Part shown: positions 1 to 11,819 of the stretch, piece by piece
Numbering within the stretch: position 1 is the stretch's first letter
Layout: each line of letters starts with the position of its first letter
Assembly (NCBI GenBank): GCA_947579665.1
Contig: OX388350.1
Location: 88,803,152 to 88,867,151, forward strand
Length of the DNA stretch: 64,000 nucleotides
Origin: Sympetrum striolatum
Taxonomy: Eukaryota > Arthropoda > Insecta > Odonata > Libellulidae
Direction of reading: 5' to 3'
Notes under the pieces: model-generated
The model's database searches: none
Told to the model about the DNA's origin: nothing
The model's input: only the letters and a program-made list of their open reading frames with translations
Translations under genes and position numbers: made by a program

Positions 1-519
1 CCTCTGAGAAATCAACAGATTGAGAAATGACCACCTGATTTCAACTGAATGAAACATTGCAATTAGTAAGTCTTCGTGGTCGATTTGTCTAGCCGTAATA
101 CGAGAGGAAGGACCGTTTGAAAACCTTTCACAATGATTTATTAATTTTCAGCCCGAAAATAAATAAGTACGGAAATAAAAAAGTGCGATTCCTTTCAAAT
201 CCTTTACTTAAAAAAATGTCATCAAGAAGATCCTTTTCGGAATTGTTTCTTCTGTTAATGGATATTTAGAGGCGTTCCGTGTGAATTAACTTCATCATCC
301 CTTAATCGTATTATACATTTCCTTTGAGGATTTCCTCAATGAGTTGTTTCGCCTTCGTTTATTCCTCGCTGCTGAAGATGTGATCCCCAACGAAGGCACG
401 TGTCAATCAGTGCGACCAATTTAGGTTGAACTTACTCAGATTTGGTGCTCTTGCTTGGAATTTACATTCTGTAGTTGATTTTGGCTATATTCCGATTATA
501 GCTCGATATTTGATTCCAA
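1..519. other. AT-rich DNA, no gene seen
   Basis: No reading frame with recognisable similarity, RNA gene or clear repeat structure is visible. The short open frame around 426-614 lies antisense to the reverse transcriptase remnant that follows and is not credible as a gene. Confidence 0.5.
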
Positions 520-870
520 AAGTACTAAATATCATCCTTATTCAGGAAAACGTTAAATTTTTAAGAATTCTTGCTGGTCTTCCACGATTCTTAATATTTC
601 TAACTGATTTATAGACAGTGATATCGTCGGCGAAAAGAAAATTGATTGGAGATTATATGGCAAATAATTTACTTGATAAACTTACGAAAATAACAAGGCA
701 AATGGTTTCCAGGTAAATTTAGCAATATTCAATCGCTGAGTTATCTCGCTCAGGAAGGACATTTACCTCCATCATTATTAGTATGTAGCAGTTTGACTAA
801 AATGTCGCTCTGATAGACATAATCAAATGCTTCTGATAGGTCTATTATTTTCTTCATACATATAATATAC
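520..870 (-). pseudogene. Non-LTR reverse transcriptase remnant
   Basis: Read on the minus strand, two typical reverse transcriptase stretches appear in order: DLSEAFDYV near 849-810 and FADDITVYKS near 640-605. In active elements these correspond to the (D)xSKAFDxV block and the YADD/FADD catalytic block of the palm. The interval between them is far shorter than in an intact enzyme and contains stops and frame changes, so this is a deleted, inactive copy. The clade (Jockey/CR1/I group) is an inference from motif style. No 5' end or tail was identified. Confidence 0.6.
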
Positions 871-2102
871 TGCAAATACTTATATTTTCATTTCATACAA
901 TAACCGGTAATCGATCTGTCCTTATCGTTTGATTTGTTGAGATATCTGAATAAGTTCTCGCTTATATCGTCCATTTTTTATATATAAAGTGAAAATAAGT
1001 CGTAATTAAAAAAAAATGTTTGTGTCACTTTATGATTAACTTTCCATGCAACAGTATTGGGTCTTCAAGAGTACTGATAATTTCCGATAATCAAATACTC
1101 ACTGACGGTGGGAGGTTAAAAATACAGGCTGCTAAAACGGTATTTATTATTAGTGATAGTTATCATATAGGTCACGAGGGTATGCGAGTGAAGGGGTTCT
1201 GGATGACGAAGTTTCAGCATTTTGTGGCAAATATTATTATATATTATATAACTTTGTGACAAATCTTATGAAAAAGTCCGATATTATTTATCTCCTTTAA
1301 ACAGAGCCATGATAAAGCAAGATCACTAGACTGATCTAATCTTCTTCTTTGATTTGCTCAGCCGCGTCTCAAAATAAAAAAACAATATTTAAAACCACAT
1401 TTCATTTAAATAATAAATAAATTCTTAAATAAATAAATAAACTTATATAAAATTCCGTGGTATTGTAAAAGTTGGTTTCACTTTAGTTCCTAATGGATCA
1501 CGAAGTCACGGCCCAAGCAGTTCATTCCATTTAAATAATGTTGTAAATCTCGAAATAAAGCAGAAAAATTATTGATTCTGATTTTTGGTAAGTTAAAGCG
1601 AATCCCGCCAACTTTGGGACTAACGGTATACAAAGAGACTATCATTTAAGACGACAGAATTAATAATAATGAGAAGTCAAGTTTTTATTAATTAAAAGGT
1701 GTTCAGTCAGATCAACAGATTGATTGCAGAGACAAGAGATTGGAAGTGAAAATGAAGCGAAATCATTGATCGAAACATTTATGAAACGGAGCGCAGTTGC
1801 GTTAAGAGGTGAAAAAATATGATTAAATATAAGACTTGAGCGAGACGATATTTTATCACTGAAAGAATGTTTTGCATTTTGTTTATCACGCAGGCTTAGT
1901 TATTCAGCTCCGATGAGATTCGATACAAATAGAGATCGACATAAAACTATGGATAAAAAGTTTTGATGTTGATTTAATAGGCACCGCCAAAACATTATAA
2001 CAACGACAAATGAACACCGTATCGATTGCAGTCGCCATCTTGTACCAGTTATGTTTAGTGGCGTCTAAAGTAGCTCACCCTGGGAGGTTGGAATTCTTAA
2101 AA
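871..2102. other. AT-rich DNA, nothing recognised
   Basis: Low-complexity AT-rich sequence with scattered short open frames. I see no coding similarity, hairpin or tandem array that I can support. Confidence 0.45.
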
Positions 2103-2330
2103 CGGTAATTACAGCGACGAAAAAGTGCACCGACTTTCATTTCAAGCCTGCATAATATTGGTCATTTAAGTCAGTGATTATTGGTAAATTTAATTTTCAT
2201 TCATTAGATATGAAAATAGTTGTTTCCTGCGGGGTAACTAAATCACTGTGACATTGATACTAGTTTCTGCTCCTCCATTAAAGCAAATTGGCGGTCAATA
2301 TATTCGCGTTTTCACTCACGGTATTGTCCC
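2103..2330 (+). repeat. Left arm of a ~230-bp inverted repeat around Polinton polymerase pieces
   Basis: The sequence from 2103 to 2330 is the imperfect reverse complement of 3981-4220. Easily compared blocks are the stretch with the GCGACGAAAAAGTGCACC core near 2112 and the block ending in GCGTTTTCACTCACGG near 2308-2321. The right arm includes the 3' end of a Polinton polB reading frame, so this arm carries an inverted copy of coding sequence, not only a non-coding terminus. It may be a terminal inverted repeat of a decayed element or the product of inverted duplication. Confidence 0.75.
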
Positions 2331-2919
2331 AACAGTGGATTTGTTGTGGTAAACTCTGCAATGGATAGAATATTAAGCTAGAGGAGAGGTTTGCTCAAAA
2401 CCAAATCTCAAGTTAAAATCACAAGTTATAGGAAATGTTCAAACATCAGTAATTGATGCGAATATAATGAATAAGAGCATTAATCGCGCAATATCGCACA
2501 AATGTTTGGCAATAGATAAATCCGAATGAGGTGAAAGGATCGACAAAAAGCGTAACTAAAAGATACAAAAGAAAGAATCATTGCAAAAATTGTTAAAATC
2601 CGTAGAAAACTTAACTCGAAGCTATGCTAACACATCCCAGCATAAAGCTTGATTTATGGTACTGTTACTGTAAAAAAGAAGAGCTACAAGCTATAAAGGA
2701 ATCGAAACTTTATTTGAATAAATTTCAAATTTAATTAATTTTAAAAATATACATTTTTGCCTTCTTTGATAACGAGATAAATTTTCCCAATACTGATAAA
2801 TATTTAACTACGAGTGTAATGATAACGCTAAAGAAATGTTGATACGTTAGAAGAATCACAAAACCTGCAGATGAGCAACTCGAAGCGTCGTTTTACCATC
2901 GTATTGTGGTATTTCTGGG

Positions 2920-3455
2920 AAAATCTGAATGCTTGAGGCTATTCTACTTCGAGAATGTAACATTATGATCGGGAATCAATTCCTAGTTGATCAATTTGAT
3001 CGCAATCTAACCATCTGAACGGGAGTGATCTAGATAAGGCCCATCCATATAAATTAATTACATCGTAATAGGTGATGTAATTAGATTCCATGTCGGGATT
3101 AAAATTTTCCGAGTACTTATTGTTCGCCTCACAATATCTCTTACCACATTGAATGCCTTTCTCGATCATGAGGGCATAATCCGTCGATAATTCCAGCTCG
3201 ATTTCTGTATGCTTCAGCATTGCATCCAAAGGTAAGCCTGGTGCAGTACCAAGAATGGTCGCAAGAATGGTCGAGTTTGTAAGCGCCAAAACAACCGTCT
3301 CGAAAATTCTCAAAAACATCTGCTAGAAGTGTCACTTTTTAGATAGACGTCACTATAAACACAGTGTTCAACATATGAAATATTTCCAAACATTTTTTGC
3401 CTTTTTGTAGTCTTCATCAGACACATGCTCGTTTCGGTTGTAGAAATTTTCCCTT
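2920..3455 (-). pseudogene. Maverick/Polinton family B DNA polymerase fragment (exonuclease/palm side)
   Basis: Minus-strand frames give a chain typical of the protein-primed family B polymerase of Maverick/Polinton elements: SDVYLKSD, then TLLADVFENFRD, then a WYCTAPGL-like stretch, then LDAMLKHTEIELELSTDYAL, MIEKGI, and the motif A region ITYYDVINLYGWALS near 3095-3040. These blocks lie in two or three frames. One shift coincides with a tandem 12-13 bp duplication near 3253-3278 (aagaatggtcg repeated). The polymerase C-terminus is absent. Polintons are large self-synthesising, virus-like transposons; this copy is dead. The family call rests on motif recognition and I consider it solid. Confidence 0.8.
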
Positions 3456-3529
3456 TCTTTACGAAAGAAGAAGTGATTTCATTTTTAGATAAAATTCGAA
3501 AATGATAGGTTAAAAAACGAGCAGGCAAT

Positions 3530-4030
3530 TGCTAATAATTCGATTAAATTCAACTTAGTATCGATTTGCAAATTCCGAAAGGGCGAGGACGAAGAGTTAG
3601 AGGCTTCATTTAAGACAAGCAGCAGACGAGTATTACTTGCCGATCAAGTGAATGAAATCGTGGATGAAACTGTTTCCAAAATTTGAAAGATAAATCCGAA
3701 TTTGAAGCAAAAGGTGGGCTCCGTCGGAGATCTTTGGATTAGAATTACGCATAAACAAGTATACACCGCTAAGACGTACATTGAGCTACCGGGTAAAATT
3801 AGAAACAGAAAGGCAGTAGTGAACATTAAAAATAACGATAAGTATTGCTTTAAATATTCTGTATGGACAATGAATGTCGAGAAAGACCCACAAAGAGTCT
3901 CGAAGTACTATACGGGATCATGTAAAAACGCTTATATATGGGATTACTCGTTCGAATATTGGCATGTCTTTCAAATCCACGGGATATTCTATCCGTGAGT
4001 GAAAACGCGAATATCGGAATGGATTGAGCG
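3530..4030 (+). pseudogene. Maverick/Polinton polymerase fragment (N-terminal region), opposite strand
   Basis: Plus-strand reading shows the region that precedes the exonuclease domain in Polinton polymerases: KGEDEELEASFKTSSRRVLL near 3580, then after a stop at about 3685 the stretch YTAKTYIELPGKIRNRKAVV and NIKNNDKYCFKYSVW (3760-3865), then VEKDPQRVSKY. The (Y)IELP..I..(R/K)KAV.N.KNND.CF signature is characteristic of these elements. It lies head-to-head with the catalytic fragment at 2920-3455, the opposite of their order in one intact gene, so the locus was inverted after insertion. Probably not expressed. Confidence 0.75.
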
Positions 4031-4220
4031 CCAATTTGCTTTAATGGAGGAGCAGAAACAAGTATCGATGTCACAGTGATTTAGCTACCCCGCAGGAAAC
4101 AACTATTTTCATATCTAATGAATGAAAATTAATTTTACCAATAATCACTGACTTAAATGACGAATATTATGCAGGCTTGAAATGAAAGTCGGTGCACTTT
4201 TTCGTCGCTGTAATTACCAT
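3981..4220 (-). repeat. Right arm of the ~230-bp inverted repeat
   Basis: Reverse-complement partner of 2103-2330; the two arms enclose about 1.65 kb with both polymerase fragments. Its inner edge overlaps the end of the plus-strand polB frame. Confidence 0.75.
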
Positions 4221-5874
4221 TTTTAGAAAGGTTACAAAACTGAGGAATAGTGCGAATGTCCACAATTTCCCTCATTTTGTTGCGAGCGATCAAAAAATGC
4301 TAAATTACTAATTATTGATTTAACAAATAATTTTATCTAAGCTTACACTTGAAATAGTTTCTGCTTTTTGCTAGATAATGCCACTAAAACAACAATTAAA
4401 CAGAAAAGCCAACTGCTTTAATTTATCTTACAAGTCATGCGTAAATACTCGTAAATCGAATTTAAACTTACTGATCATAGATTCCAATGCGTGGCCCATT
4501 TGAGCTATCTCCCCGAATTCCGTCACATTCTCACAGTCGAGAGTTCGATCACTAGTTCATTTATTCATGTGCAAATCACTTTATCAATCACCACTGGAAA
4601 GCCCTTTACTCACTTCACCATTTCCCTCTCATCGCATTTCCTAGAAAACTACTTTTCTTTCATTCTTAAATATATCTCCAATTCATCGGACCTGCACTTA
4701 CTTGGTCATCGCTGCAGTTTATTTGACGTCAAAACGATGTTTTTCTACAAAGTAAGTTCCTTCGCCATTCCACTATCAACCGCCAATTTTAGTGAAATGC
4801 ACACCACTAATAGGTGAAGAGTTTGAAAAATTCCGATTTTCCAAGCGAGGGTTTAAAGTGGAGAGTTCGTTGCGTCCACTCAATGATGTCTCCGCTTCTA
4901 ATGAATGCGGACAAAAGAAAACGCCGGCGCTCGATTTGAATATCAGAAGGGAAATTCATAAATCAGCGAATGCGATCATATAAAACGGATGTGAGATTCT
5001 GGAAGAAGAACTGCTGGACGAAAAGAAGGTCAAATTGCCGATAGAGAGCGAAAAGCCCACATTTGATGGTTTAACCAATCACGGCGACGTATATCGTTTA
5101 GACCTATTCAGATAAGTTCCCGATATTGCCTAAACAGCATGGCTCCTAATGGAATCCCTATAGGCTTCAACCAAGAAGTTATTTTAGCTCTTTTTGTATA
5201 ATTTCTCTCAACACGGAATGGAAAAGAAATATCACAAGACCACAATTAGAATGCTCATCTCTTATTTATTTCTTATAATTCGCATCATTTCATCTCAGTT
5301 TGGTGCATTACTCGATTTTTTAAATTTTAATTTCCTATTTAAATTCGAACATTAAAAAGAAGCAAACGATTAAAAAGACATGCATTTCCTAGAGAAACAG
5401 GCGTCTAGGTTGAACTACGAATACTAAGTTTTTATAAGAACAGACTATTTCATTTGCTAACTTGGCCCTCTTATGAGTTTGACAATTTCATACTTCCCTC
5501 TCGTTTAGAAAAGAAGTAAATTATTTACGAATTAATTCCAATTATTTTTTAAAATTCCTTTAATATCTACAAAAATGCAATATGTTCTTCGTGAACTTTT
5601 TAATAAGCAAATCGTCTCTCATGTGCAGGGCCTAACTTTCAATCCATCGCAAACTTAAGTTTGATAAACAAAATTAGCAGTTGACTAAATAAAGCATTGC
5701 AATTTTTAATTAATTTCAATCCACTGGTAACGCTCACAGCGAGAGTGTTAAGAGAGGGAAAATTAAAAACTTTATTATTTAGGCATTCTAGCTAATTTAA
5801 TTTAAACATTTATGGATGTCATTCAACGAAATTGACTATTATTTTTTATCATTTAATTCATTTCTTTGTTTCAG
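4221..5874. other. AT-rich DNA, nothing recognised
   Basis: An open frame of 108 codons at 4491-4817 has no domain, signal or splice context that I recognise. No repeat boundaries seen. Confidence 0.4.
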
Positions 5875-6310
5875 GTTTCAAAATATACGGAGCAATATAT
5901 ATATATACGAGTAAAATGTTATACTGCAAGCATATCGACAACACTAATTACAAGTCGGCATCATATCGACAGAGTCAACAAAATAATAAAAAGGATTGAA
6001 AATATTCTTAAAATTCGCTGCAATTTAATCGCCCGGCATCGAACCCGGGTCTTTCTGATGATAGTTCCTATGCAGCACAATAGAAGATCTCTAACTATGT
6101 ATGAGAATTCAAGCATGATTATTTGCTGCAACTGCATGAAAGGACGTCCTAATTTTCACATATATTCCTTATGTAAGAAATTGTAATATGCTCTGGCATC
6201 GAACCCAGGAACAGCATGGTCTTATCTAATGTTTTGGCTTGAACCGAGTCTTAATATACATCTTCTATCTGAGCAAGAACTTCCTATCATTTCGATAAGT
6301 GCATGAAAAA
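5875..6310 (-). repeat. B-box monomer array, copy A
   Basis: Minus-oriented copy of the ~168-bp monomer family described at 12790-13905. It starts beside a TA microsatellite and the motif acgagtaaaatgt (reverse complement of the tail motif seen elsewhere). Complements of GGTTCGATGCC lie at about 6037 and 6196, 159 bp apart. The first sits in a CCGGG/CCCGG hairpin arm. The array fades out after 6310. Confidence 0.7.
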
Positions 6311-6642
6311 AATAATGAAAAACTATCCCATTGTCCCATTTTTTGTAGGGTGATAATTGAAAAAAATCAAATGAGCTATGCATTAAAGCATGGGACCACG
6401 TCAGCGACATTAATATCAGATATTAGTTTACTTTTGTGCGATAATGCTAAATTTTTATTAAATCATGCAGTCAAAGTTTTAAGCGAGTTCCTAATGACTT
6501 AAACGGTGTTTTTATACATTAACTTCTCTATAAATGCATTCCTCGTCTGAAGAATCTTCATCCCGAAAGCCAATTTCGAATCACCAACCAATTTTGTACC
6601 TGATGAATCGTTAAGTAAACGCAGAGGCACCGTGGAACTCGT
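6311..6642. other. No gene recognised
   Basis: Anonymous sequence between a B-box repeat and a transposase-like fragment. The 67-codon frame at 6299-6502 runs out of the repeat and is not convincing. Confidence 0.4.
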
Positions 6643-7078
6643 TCATAGGAATTCGTTAGATTTTCCTTCTATGTTCCAGACCTGTTTGTACTGAGAAAGG
6701 CCAGAACTACCATCAAAACAATATTTGCAAATAAGTGTGGCAATTCGTTTTCTTTTTTGATGACGGAAGGGTCGATGCCGATGCCACAATGCTTGATGCC
6801 GTGTGCAACAAAAGTGCTTGCAAATCAACTTCACCTACATCTTCCGTGACTCGAATATCATTCGGATATGTTACATATTTGTCATTTCTAACCGTATCAT
6901 AGCTAGGATAAAGTCTATGACGGTGTTTTATAGCCGTTTTTCTCAAAATTTTTAATTTGTTTTTAGTCAACTCCGAAGATATTATGAGCGGTAAAGCCTC
7001 TTCTCCTGACAACTCAGACTGAACATGGTCAGTCCACCTAGAAAGTACTCTGCTTGCCCTTTTCGTAGCAAAAGACAA
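6643..7078 (-). pseudogene. Transposon-derived fragment with DGSSG-S-YKQ motif
   Basis: Two overlapping minus-strand frames read as one decayed protein. The upstream frame (7078-6713) has a basic start, then LSGEEALPLII, LYPSYDTVRN and TEDVGEVDLQALLLHTASSI. After a frameshift near 6750 the downstream frame gives CKYCFDGSSGLSQYKQVWN (about 6735-6680). The PSY..V...K.. and EV.LQALL.HT blocks followed by (F/C)DGSSG.S.YKQ are familiar to me from repetitive, transposase-like invertebrate proteins. The aspartate in DGSSG is a candidate first catalytic acid of a DDE enzyme of the RAG1/Transib type, but that assignment is tentative. No terminal inverted repeats found. Confidence 0.45.
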
Positions 7079-8815
7079 CTTTGCTGCAGAGTATTAAGAT
7101 CTAATGCTTTCTGTTTTCCTTCGCTTTGATCTTTCACTGGAATGATTGAAAACTATTTCCGGCCACCCTCTTGTGTCTACCGAAGCAATTAATGCAAGTT
7201 CAGATCATTAATTTCCAGGATTATAAATTGTTACAATAAAAATTTCAAATTACTCTGATAGGAGTACCTAAGATCTGAGGTCCTGAGGAAGTGCTAGGTA
7301 AGTTGTGGAGTACAATACCACGAAAGATAATTGCTTCATTAAGCTAATCGGAATTTTTTTAATGAATCTGTCATTGTAATGGCGACTTAGTTCCCACTTC
7401 CTTGAAAATCGCCCAAAAAAAATCAGGCGCAGATATTCAACAAGAGCACAATGCCCCTCTTCGAATCATTCTAATAGTAGTTTCTGAATCAAATAATTTG
7501 TTACCCACTGCTTTTTTAGAGAAAATGACTCATTCTTTAACTCCATCATTTTTTTATGAAGCATAAACCGATTAATGACCAAACCAGCCATGTTTTTTGC
7601 AGAAATACTAATTAAGTTCCGTAATAATACACTGAAAAACTTGGAATTCATTGCAATATATGAAAATGCAACATGGATTTCGTAACTATATATTTCCTTC
7701 ACTACTACATGCAGGACAAAGGGAGTAGAAAGCACTCAAACAATTGAGAGAACTTTTTAAAACGATCAGAAAATACATCACATTTTACCACCATATACTG
7801 ATACATTGAGTAAAAGGGAAAATATAACGAAAATAAATACCTCAAGAGATATAATTTCAATGAAATATCTAAAACCTCACACGAGGAATGCTACCAGGAG
7901 ATTGTCGAAGACTTATTGTTTCACAGAACTGTCGTGTCTAAGGAGAGAGCACAAAAAACAACCTCTTCTTATCCAATGTTCAAATAGAACTGAACTATTC
8001 CTATGCTTGCGAGGAAAAATCACGGACATGCAATTCGAAGGGTACCGTTAATCCAGAAATAACACAGCTGCCTGTCATAAAACGACCCCTTTGCAGAACT
8101 TTTCCAGAGTTCCAGAGCACGACGGTCGCCAAAACAACTCCAGATGTGGGCAAATTTTGTATTTGAAGAAAATGCTCCGCTATATTCCGCCATTTACATA
8201 ATATTACAACCTATATAATTTTATTACTGTAATGAAATTAAACAAAGTGACGGCTTGTTCTATCGATTTTGTAAGAAAATATTCAGTATTGTGGAGAGTG
8301 AGAGTGAAGAAGCATTCAGTATCAAAATCAAAAACATATCTTAAGCAAGTATCAACTAACGAGTAAAATTAAAGAAAATAGATTAATAATATATGTAAAA
8401 AGTATAATGATGCTTAAAATCTACAAAAAAATGAATCAAAATCGTATTGGTTCGTTGTTTCTCTCAAAACTCGAGAGCGTAACGGAGGACGGTTCTCCGC
8501 CGCGCGGATTTGGCCCTTGTAGCGTTGTCGAAAAGTCGGTTATAAATTATTGGGGAAAAATTGGGGAAAGATTTTATTTCAGATTCTCATTAACAAAGAT
8601 TTATACCTTATTGTGGTGTAAGTAATCCCGTGTCACGCGGTGTCTCAATCTACTATTTCCCTCGCTTTAGGTAAAAATGTGTTCCAAAATAAGGGTCCGT
8701 CATATTGTAATGTAAAGTATATAAATATTCTATAGAGTTCATTGAAACCAAGTATTATGAAGGACAGAAAACATATTTATAATATGGCATTATATTTTAC
8801 CCGTTGATCTTTCTA
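7079..8815. other. No gene recognised
   Basis: AT-rich sequence with short unsupported open frames (for example 7466-7735, 7806-8051, 8407-8625). None shows a domain, codon pattern or splice context that I can defend. Confidence 0.4.
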
Positions 8816-9706
8816 GTTTGGGTTCAGCATCGGTTTGAAGTTGAAGAATTTCGCGAAAAATCTGTGACCGGCATTTTTCGCAAAATTTAGTCAACTTTGA
8901 CCCCTGTAGAATTGTAATGCGCTGGAACCAACAAAAATGATTTCGCAGTTCTATGCAGAATGTATGTAAGAATGACCATGCGAAGTTTCAAAGTCCTCAC
9001 TCAAAAAAACCAATTTCGTATTTTTGGCCAGTTTTTTCGATTCTAGCCCACTGTGCGTCGTCTAAAACTCGAAAACGGCTCAACCGATTTCAATAATCTT
9101 TTTTTGTTTTGTTCACTTCGGTACGGAGGTGGTTTAAGACAAAAGAAAATTAGAAAAAAACCAAAAATAATAGCCGAAAAATCGAAAAAGTATTTCCATG
9201 AGAAATGCATGTAAAGTTCATTTTTCTCGCTGCAGGCTTTACTTCATTTGAAATTTTAAATAAGAAATAATAGTCGTACAAAGTCGAATCAAGCACCAAA
9301 AGAAGGGGAATAGAATAAAAATTTTTATTTTGGTCATGAGATATCGTTTACGAATCGATATTATAAGAATTCTGATAAAATGCGTGAATATTTTATCAAA
9401 ATTTCGAGTTTGTAAACAACCCATCCCCTTGACAATGAAGGCGATTGTTGATTCCAAGTTCATGTATTTATCCATCAAAATGCATTAAAAATACTATAAG
9501 TCAAGTTAAAATTAATCCTGATAATAAGTGACATACTTTAAGAAGAAGAAAAATTGCATAAGATTTTAACATTTGCTTTTACGAACTGTGAAGAATGGCA
9601 AGGAAAAAAGTACGAACGTTTAAATTTTAATTTTTACAATTTTGTTTAAACGTCAGTATCAACCAAGTTTTATTTACAGCAACGCAGTTGTTTACTGAAT
9701 TTTTAC

Positions 9707-9734
9707 TTTCTCCCTATACGTAGTATAGAGAAAG
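9707..9734. repeat. Short palindrome next to a GTCTGT-rich stretch
   Basis: TTTCTCCCTATACG is followed directly by TAGTATAGAGAAAG, giving a near-perfect 12-13 bp stem. Downstream at 9798-9830 is a tgtctgtctgtg-rich run. This looks like the end of a dispersed repeat rather than a host element. Confidence 0.5.
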
Positions 9735-9959
9735 TATTGTATTCCCAAATAAATTCGACCTCCAGATTTCGACGGAAATAGATGTCCTGAACATGTCTGT
9801 CTGTGTGTATCTGTCTGTCTGTGGTAAAAAAGTTTGTGGGCGCTCTATCTTAAAAAGCAATCACCCGGTCATCTCTAAAATTCATATTTAGTATATTCCT
9901 AATAATGCCAAGAGTTGATTAGTTTTTGATGAATATAGCGTAACCGAAAGTTCCGGTTT

Positions 9960-10310
9960 AACCGGAACAAAATTTTGTTTCTTATATATCTCTGTCAGAA
10001 TTCAATTTAGGTATATACAATTATTTACAAAACCTACAGGTAATGTACTTAACTACAACTTTTGTATGAAACATTTTTTCGTAACACTGATTGTTAAGGA
10101 GTTATTCTTGAATAATGATTAACCGGAAGTTGATTTTTATCCAGAAATGGAAGTTTTTCATACATATCTCTGTCATCATGCAATGTAGGTATACACAATT
10201 GTGTACCAAAGTTATAGATAATGTATTTTACTACAACTTTTGTATGAAACGTTTTCCTGTAACACTTATTGTTTTGGAGTTATTTATATATAACCGGCAT
10301 AGGCTTCTGT
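9960..10310 (+). repeat. Diverged two-copy tandem repeat, period about 178 bp
   Basis: The stretch with tatctctgtca, aggtataCACAATT-like and actacaacttttgtatgaaac blocks occurs twice, the common point tatctctgtc falling at 9987 and 10165. Units are bounded by aaccggaa-type sequence. The open frame at 10115-10414 lies across the second unit and is judged non-coding. Confidence 0.6.
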
Positions 10311-10504
10311 TTTCAATAAATATGGAGAAAGTCATGTGTTGGCCACATCAGACTTTTAGTTATAGTTTTAAAATGGTTTTACTCTCTCTCTCTCTGCTCG
10401 AGGACTTAGTGTGAGGATTTCAATATTGTAAACTTCTGAAGGTAAGTTCGACATATTTGAGTGACTGTGAATACAATTCCGTGTCGTTTTACAGTGCTCG
10501 TTAA

Positions 10505-10860
10505 AATGCCGAGGAGAGGACGAGCTGACATAGGTCCTCGTAGTCAGTCATATGCGTGGCTGAGATACTACACGAGCAAACTGATGACCAGCGAGCGACG
10601 GATAAAAATAATAGACGTATTCGCACGTCCGAATTAGAGCGACTGAAAATGAACGACATGTGAATCAGAAAGTAACGAGTTCGTGCATTCCAAACACAAC
10701 GCCAGCGACAAAATGAACATCAGCGATTTCGCCGACGCAGTGAACGAATTAAAATGAAAGACATTGACTTCATTTGAACTACAAACGAATTTAATTTAAT
10801 AACGAAACTCAAACCGTACACGATGCGTTCAATATTATCGATCTCAATGAATTGGAAAGT
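10505..10860 (+). pseudogene. Possible Helitron N-terminal coding relic
   Basis: From the ATG at 10505 one frame reads MPRRGRADIGPRSQSYAW and another RRIRTSELERLKMNDM, both very basic and arginine-rich with repeated R..E blocks. Such stretches occur at the N-terminus of arthropod Helitron Rep/helicase proteins. No Rep or helicase motif follows and stops are frequent, so this could also be an unrelated basic sequence. Offered as a weak call. Confidence 0.25.
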
Positions 10861-10909
10861 TGATTAGGATTGATAATCGCTTATGAAGTGTTACAATCAA
10901 ATCAATTTA

Positions 10910-11745
10910 AGGTCGTACGAAGTTCACCGGGTCATCCAGTCTCCCATATAAAACACATTGGGGTAGTTTTTCATGATTTTTTTCATGGACTTATGGAAAT
11001 GATAGGATGTACTTGCTTTGCTAGAAGATGTATATTAAGACTCGGTTTAAGAAAAAAAATTAGATAAGACCTTGCTATGCCTGAGTTCGATGCCAGAGCA
11101 CATTACAATTTCAGAGATAAGGAATATATGTGAAAAGTAGTATATCATTTGAGGCAGTTGCTGCAAATAATTCTTCTTGAATTTTTACGTATAGTTAGAG
11201 ATGGTGATCTTCTATTGTGCTCTATGAAAAGTATCACCAGGAAGACTCGGGTTCGTTGTCGGGCGGTAAATATATCTCCCATTAAAAAAATATTGGGGTA
11301 GTTTTCATTATTTTTCTGATGCACTTATCGAAATGATAGAAAGTTCTTTCTTGGCTAGAACATGTATATTAAGACTCGGCTTAAGAAAAAAATTAGATAA
11401 GTCCATGCTGTTCTTGGGTTCGATGCCACATTAAAATTTCTCTCATAAGGAATATATGTGAAAAGTAGGACGTCGTTTGAGGCAGTTGAAGCCAATATTT
11501 CGGCTTGAATTTTCACGCATAGCTAGAGATGGTGAACTCCTCTTGTGCTGCATAGTAAGTATGACCAAGAAGACCCGGATTCGATGCCGGACGAAATAAT
11601 TGCAGCGAATTTTTAGAATATTTTCATTGCTTTTTTTTCTTTTGAACACTCTCTCGATATGATGCCGACTTGAAATTAGTGTTATCGATATGCTTTCAGT
11701 ATGCAAGCAACATTTTACTCGTATATATGTATATATATAATAGAT
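10910..11745 (+). repeat. B-box monomer array, copy B
   Basis: Plus-oriented array with boxes at about 11084, 11249, 11417 and 11578 (spacings 165, 168, 161 bp). It ends with the family tail tgcaagcaacattttactcgt at about 11702-11722 followed by TA-rich sequence and the motif gacgcttctccgg. Monomer types alternate: one has cacttatcgaaatgatag and aagactcggttta; the other has gtagttagagatggtgat and ends in CCCGGATTCGATGCCGG. Confidence 0.8.
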
Positions 11746-11819
11746 ATATATATATGAATGAATTCTGAGACGCGTCTATATCTATTATATACAGACGCTT
11801 CTCCGGATATACCTATTTA

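Noticed and set aside
4491..4983. Two overlapping plus-strand frames as a small gene
   Set aside because: No recognisable domain; overlapping frames of similar length suggest chance openness.
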